A stretch of 27,384 bases of DNA, taken from NCBI GenBank assembly GCA_964631565.1, contig CAZVYJ010000039.1, forward strand, positions 1 to 27,384, read 5' to 3'. Positions 24,060 through 27,384 of this stretch are shown one piece after another. Below the pieces are notes generated by a model that was given only the letters and a program-made list of their open reading frames with translations, was not told the DNA's origin and ran no database searches. This DNA comes from CAZVYJ01 sp964631565 (lineage in GTDB: Bacteria > Planctomycetota > Phycisphaerae > SM23-33). The translations under genes and the position numbers were made by a program. Every line of letters begins with the position of its first letter. Positions within the stretch are counted from its first letter, which is position 1.

Positions 24060-24208
24060 GGGCATCTTTCCTCTATGCGTCATGCCGTTGCGATTGCCGG
24101 GTTTTTTCCCAGTACAAAAATAATTGCCAGCGGTTAATAGTGTGCGCAGACATATACGGGACGCCGTGTTGTCGGTATATTTTCGTATTTCTGCAAAAGG
24201 AGACGTAC

Positions 24209-24634
24209 ATGTCGTCTACGGTTCCGGCGCCTGCGACAGAAATAAACGCCGCGCATCCGCGGCATAAAATTGTCACAGCATTCTGGTTGGTGATGTTCCT
24301 GATCTTCAACACACTGGCCTCGGTGTGCTTCAAAGAAGGCGGCACTGATCGCGCCCACAAGTTGCAATATTTCATCATCGGTAACACGTTCGGCCCCCTG
24401 AGCGTGATTTTCCTGATGATCCTCTACAAGCGGATGCACGCGAATCTCGCCCTGGCGCTGGCTGTCGGGCTGGCTACAGTCGTCGTACAGATTGCGTTTC
24501 TGTTTCTCTATAAACAGTATCTGCAGTGGTGGCAGTGGGGAGGTATTGCGATTCTGACAGTGGGGGTAGCCATGGTGATGATGGGCGGGAAGCAGAAACC
24601 TGCCGAACCGGAAAGTGATGAGCCGCCGGCGTGA
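24209..24634 (+). CDS. EamA/SMR-like half-size membrane protein 1
   Basis: A 141-residue protein with four predicted helices (about 22-40, 52-73, 79-101, 110-126). The last helix pattern YKQYLQWWQWGGIAILTVGVAM is typical of EamA/drug-metabolite or small-multidrug-resistance proteins. It is half the size of a full EamA transporter, and the next gene is a similar half. ATG 24209 is well supported by AAAAGGAG (24195-24202). Substrate unknown; flippase-type (ArnE/ArnF-like) lipid-linked-sugar export is possible. Its last codons overlap the start of the partner by 4 nt. Confidence 0.75.
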   Translation: MSSTVPAPATEINAAHPRHKIVTAFWLVMFLIFNTLASVCFKEGGTDRAHKLQYFIIGNTFGPLSVIFLMILYKRMHANLALALAVGLATVVVQIAFLFLYKQYLQWWQWGGIAILTVGVAMVMMGGKQKPAEPESDEPPA

Positions 24635-24987
24635 ATATCGGATACATAGCTTTAATCCTGATGATATTTGTCGTCATGCAGGTGCTGGCGCAGCTGGCGA
24701 TGAAGTTCGGCAGCATCGGCACGACGGCCTTGCGGAGCCGGCGATGGTGGCTGGGCTTCGCACTGGCTAACGGCGTCGGTGCGCCGAGCATCCTGTTTTT
24801 TATGGAACTGTACGGCAAGTTCCCGGATTACCCGAACCTGGTTGCAGCCGTTGTGCCTGCGATATGTTTTCTCGCGAGCCAGGTAGCGCTGGCTGTGATA
24901 TTCAAATCTCGCCTCAGCAGGGTGCAGTATGCTGGAATCGCGATGATTGCTGCGGGAACGATATTGGCGTGTCTGGGAGTTAAATAG
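24631..24987 (+). CDS. EamA/SMR-like half-size membrane protein 2
   Basis: A 118-residue partner of the preceding gene, again with four helices (about 3-22, 40-60, 68-90, 100-116) and AQLAMKFGS / RLSRVQYAGIAMIAAGTILA signatures of SMR/EamA proteins. The start is GTG 24631, overlapping the upstream stop codon by 4 nt (GTGA), the arrangement used for stoichiometric heterodimers. A functional unit with protein 1 is inferred. No substrate evidence. The next gene, an alpha-galactosidase, begins 56 nt later and has its own ribosome site. Confidence 0.75.
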   Translation: MNIGYIALILMIFVVMQVLAQLAMKFGSIGTTALRSRRWWLGFALANGVGAPSILFFMELYGKFPDYPNLVAAVVPAICFLASQVALAVIFKSRLSRVQYAGIAMIAAGTILACLGVK

Positions 24988-25043
24988 GCCCGCCGTTATA
25001 GAAATAAAATTGCTTCGAGAACAGATTTCGGAAAGGGCTGCTT

Positions 25044-27242
25044 ATGAAAGCGCGTAAGCATTCTGCCAAAGGTTCACGGATGACGAAAAAAGTTTCTGAT
25101 CCTGCCGCATGGTCGGACGTGCTGCTGACCGAGGGGCCGGAACCGATTATCACATATCGCACGGCCATGGTCGTATACGAGGAATCGCTCACCAACGGGC
25201 GGTTCGTGGGACGAGGCTGGAACGGCTCGGGTTATGTTAACTTCTACGCCGGGCGGCTGAATCCAAACGATTATGCCTCACCACAGGCGTTCTGGCTGGA
25301 AATCGACGGCCAGCTTCTCGCATGGGACTGGCAGTGGGAAGGTTTTGAGAAGAAAACAGAGGTCCGCACAGGCCAGCAGGGCGAGTGCGAATGCCTGCAC
25401 ATAATCATTTCGCTCCGGCACGCGCTGCGGCCGGTGGCGGTGAAGGTTCACACGCTGCTTGACGGCACGGCTGTCCTGACGCGATGGCTTGAGGTGACCA
25501 ACACCAGCAAAAAAACCGCCGCGCTGTCGGCTGCCTATTCGTGGAGCGGGGCGCTGCAGAGAACCGACAGGTGGAAAGTGCTGATGGGCGACGCGGGCAA
25601 GTCCCTGTATTCCCTGGGCTGCTTCGACAACTCGCACTGGGGCAGCGAGGGCGACTTCCGCTGGTTCGATCTGCCGTCGGCGAGATACTCGGTCGACGGG
25701 CGATATCTCCGCGACCGCCATCGCCATCCGTTTTTCGTTCTGCGCAACAACGCCACGGGCGAATATTTTGTCGGCCAGCTCGCATGGTCGGGCGGGTACA
25801 GCTTCGAGTTCGATCTCGACGCCGACCCGGGCACGTCCGACCTGTCGGCGAAGATGTCTTTCCGCGCCGGCCCGAACGCACCGGCGCCGCAGCGGCTGAT
25901 AGCCCCCGGCGAAACCGTTCGGACGCCGGAGATGCATCTCGGTCTGACGCACGGCGGGCTTGACCGGGCCTTGCAGGAAATGCACGACCACCTCCGCCGC
26001 AGCGTTTTCATGCCGCAGGTTCGCGGGCGCGGCTGCTGGGTCGAATCAGGCATCGGCCCGGAAATCGAAGTCACCGCCGAGCAGACGATGCATTCCATAG
26101 ACATGGCCGCCGATTTCGGCGCGGAGATATTTTTCATCGACGCGAGCTGGTACACCCCGCCGCTTGGCAAGTGGTGGACTACGACCGGCGACTGGAATGT
26201 GGACCGCAAGCGGTTCCCGCAGGGCCTCAAACCGTTTCGCGACCGCGTCCACAAGCACGGCATGTTGTGGGGGCTGTGGATGGACGCTGAACGCATCGGC
26301 ACCGAGAGCCGCATCGCCAAGGAGCACCCCGAATGGATAGCCCAGCCGTTCCCCGGCGAGAACGTCGGCGGCATGATTGACCTGACCAACCCGAAAGTCG
26401 CCGACTGGATGGAGCGGCAGATAACTCGCGTAATCGAGGAGAACGAGCTTGACTTCTTCCGCCTCGACTACAACACAAACGGCTGCGGACGAACGCAGCG
26501 CGATGGCGGCTACGTCGAGACGCATTTCTGGCGATACTACGAGGCGCTTTACGCCATTTACGATCGGCTGCGGGCGAAGTTCCCGAACGTAATCTTCGAG
26601 AACTGCGCCGGCGGCGGCGGACGGACCGACATCGGTCTGGTGCGGCGGTTCTGCCACACGTGGGTGAGCGACTGGCAGATTGCGCCGCGCTCGTTCGCCA
26701 TTATCAACGGCATGACGATGGCCTTGCCGCCTGAATACGTTGACAGGCTCATCGGCGGCTGCAGCGGGCATTTTACGGCCGACTTCGATTTCCAGTGGCG
26801 GCTGATGATGTTCGGCCGCCCGTCGGTTTCGTTCTCCAAGCCGATGGGCGCAGAATGGAACCCGCACATGCTGGAGAGAATGAAGCACTGGGTTTCGCTC
26901 TACAAAAACTTTATCCGCCCGTTCATGCCGACCGGCAGGATATATCACCACACGCCGCAGGTGGACCACCCCGAGCCGCACGGCTGGGGCGTACTGGAAC
27001 TCGCTTCGCGCGACGAAACGAAGGCGATTTGCGGGCTGTTCCAGCTTGCAAGCCCAGCCGCGCCGGAATACCTGCTGCGACTTCGCGGCCTGGACGCCAG
27101 CCGCCGCTACCGCGTCACGTTCGACAACACCGGCCAGGCGTCCGAAATCGACGGCGCTGTGCTGACGACGCAGGGAATAACCATCCGCCTCGAAGGCGCA
27201 CTGACTTCCGAACTGCTGTTGGTCGAGGCGATTGACGCTTAG
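25044..27242 (+). CDS. GH36 alpha-galactosidase
   Basis: A 732-residue glycoside hydrolase family 36 protein. Seen: an N-terminal beta-sandwich domain (about 25-310, with the WNGSGYVN segment), then a (beta/alpha)8 barrel: FFIDASWY (363-370), GLWMDAERIGTES, catalytic nucleophile Asp475 in DFFRLDYN, ENCAGGGGRTD, and acid/base Asp543 in THWVSDWQ-like CHTWVSDWQ. A C-terminal beta domain ends it (about 650-732). No signal peptide, so it is likely cytosolic, acting on imported oligosaccharides such as raffinose-type sugars; related alpha-N-acetylgalactosaminidase activity cannot be excluded. ATG 25044 has GAAAGGG 6-7 nt upstream. The half-size transporter pair upstream could belong to the same unit. 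It is followed by competing hairpins without a U-tract. Confidence 0.92.
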   Translation: MKARKHSAKGSRMTKKVSDPAAWSDVLLTEGPEPIITYRTAMVVYEESLTNGRFVGRGWNGSGYVNFYAGRLNPNDYASPQAFWLEIDGQLLAWDWQWEGFEKKTEVRTGQQGECECLHIIISLRHALRPVAVKVHTLLDGTAVLTRWLEVTNTSKKTAALSAAYSWSGALQRTDRWKVLMGDAGKSLYSLGCFDNSHWGSEGDFRWFDLPSARYSVDGRYLRDRHRHPFFVLRNNATGEYFVGQLAWSGGYSFEFDLDADPGTSDLSAKMSFRAGPNAPAPQRLIAPGETVRTPEMHLGLTHGGLDRALQEMHDHLRRSVFMPQVRGRGCWVESGIGPEIEVTAEQTMHSIDMAADFGAEIFFIDASWYTPPLGKWWTTTGDWNVDRKRFPQGLKPFRDRVHKHGMLWGLWMDAERIGTESRIAKEHPEWIAQPFPGENVGGMIDLTNPKVADWMERQITRVIEENELDFFRLDYNTNGCGRTQRDGGYVETHFWRYYEALYAIYDRLRAKFPNVIFENCAGGGGRTDIGLVRRFCHTWVSDWQIAPRSFAIINGMTMALPPEYVDRLIGGCSGHFTADFDFQWRLMMFGRPSVSFSKPMGAEWNPHMLERMKHWVSLYKNFIRPFMPTGRIYHHTPQVDHPEPHGWGVLELASRDETKAICGLFQLASPAAPEYLLRLRGLDASRRYRVTFDNTGQASEIDGAVLTTQGITIRLEGALTSELLLVEAIDA

Positions 27243-27278
27243 TAAAGTGTTTTTATAACCAATTGACGTTCCATTACC

Positions 27279-27338
27279 CTCACTAGCCGCGAACGACAGT
27301 GAGCGGGTGTTGTTATCGAACAGCTATTTCCGCTCACT
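27279..27338 (+). promoter_or_regulatory. Competing hairpins after the GH36 gene
   Basis: CTCACT (27279-27284) can pair with AGTGAG (27298-27303), and AGTGAGCGG (27298-27306) can instead pair with CCGCTCACT (27330-27338). The two pairings exclude each other. There is no T-run after the second stem. Confidence 0.4.
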
Positions 27339-27384
27339 TCCGGACATTATGCACTAAGCCTCCCCAAGTACGTATCTCTTGCGA

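Overview
The window looks like a chromosomal segment from a member of the Planctomycetota, most likely a Phycisphaerae-type lineage. This is inferred from gene content: a DUF1571 protein, two large secreted proteins joining an alpha/alpha-toroid to DUF4159 domains beside a MoxR ATPase, and many short unrecognised membrane or charged proteins. The sequence is GC-rich in genes and AT-richer between them. No phage, transposase, plasmid or CRISPR genes were seen, so this is mostly ordinary chromosome with a few small, structured intergenic elements.

Layout. 57-2562 (minus): MoxR ATPase followed by a secreted alpha/beta hydrolase. 2653-7180 (plus, divergent from MoxR): two tandem paralogues of almost equal length (toroid plus two DUF4159-like domains), then a small DUF2892 membrane protein. 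7434-9243 (minus): branched-chain aminotransferase and a GalU-type nucleotidyltransferase. 9331-10498 (plus): acylphosphatase and a zinc-type CDF transporter. 10488-12804 (minus): a six-helix His/Cys-bearing membrane protein overlapping a lipoprotein phosphodiesterase. 12992-13867 (minus): DUF1571 protein with a clear terminator. 14461-15462 (plus): NAD-dependent epimerase. 15770-16330 (minus): MerR-type HTH fused to a receiver domain. 16931-19183 (plus): ilvB-ilvN with a long structured leader. 19263-19334 (minus): tRNA-Thr(CGT), with a broken tRNA 5' fragment nearby. 19530-20414 (minus): lipoprotein hydrolase. 20716-22489 (plus): three unrecognised or poorly known small proteins. 22583-24005 (plus): rpmE and prfA. 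24209-24987 (plus): a pair of half-size EamA/SMR-like transporters with a 4-nt overlap. 25044-27242 (plus): GH36 alpha-galactosidase.

How genes fit together. ilvB, ilvN and ilvE cover the first and last steps of branched-chain amino acid synthesis, but lie about 9 kb apart. rpmE-prfA is a widespread translation pair. MoxR together with DUF4159 proteins recalls the planctomycete MoxR/DUF58/vWA/DUF4159 neighbourhoods, although the DUF58 and vWA partners are not visible here.

The most interesting non-coding signals are: the ilvB leader, with a Val-rich 36-codon ORF embedded in a predicted three-way junction behind a good promoter; a near-perfect 32-bp palindrome shared by the ilvN terminator and the tRNA-Thr 3' end; a tRNA 5'-half remnant joined to a hairpin-rich element; a 12-bp closed structured inverted repeat at 15630-15719; and a MITE-like palindromic element at 21688-21780.
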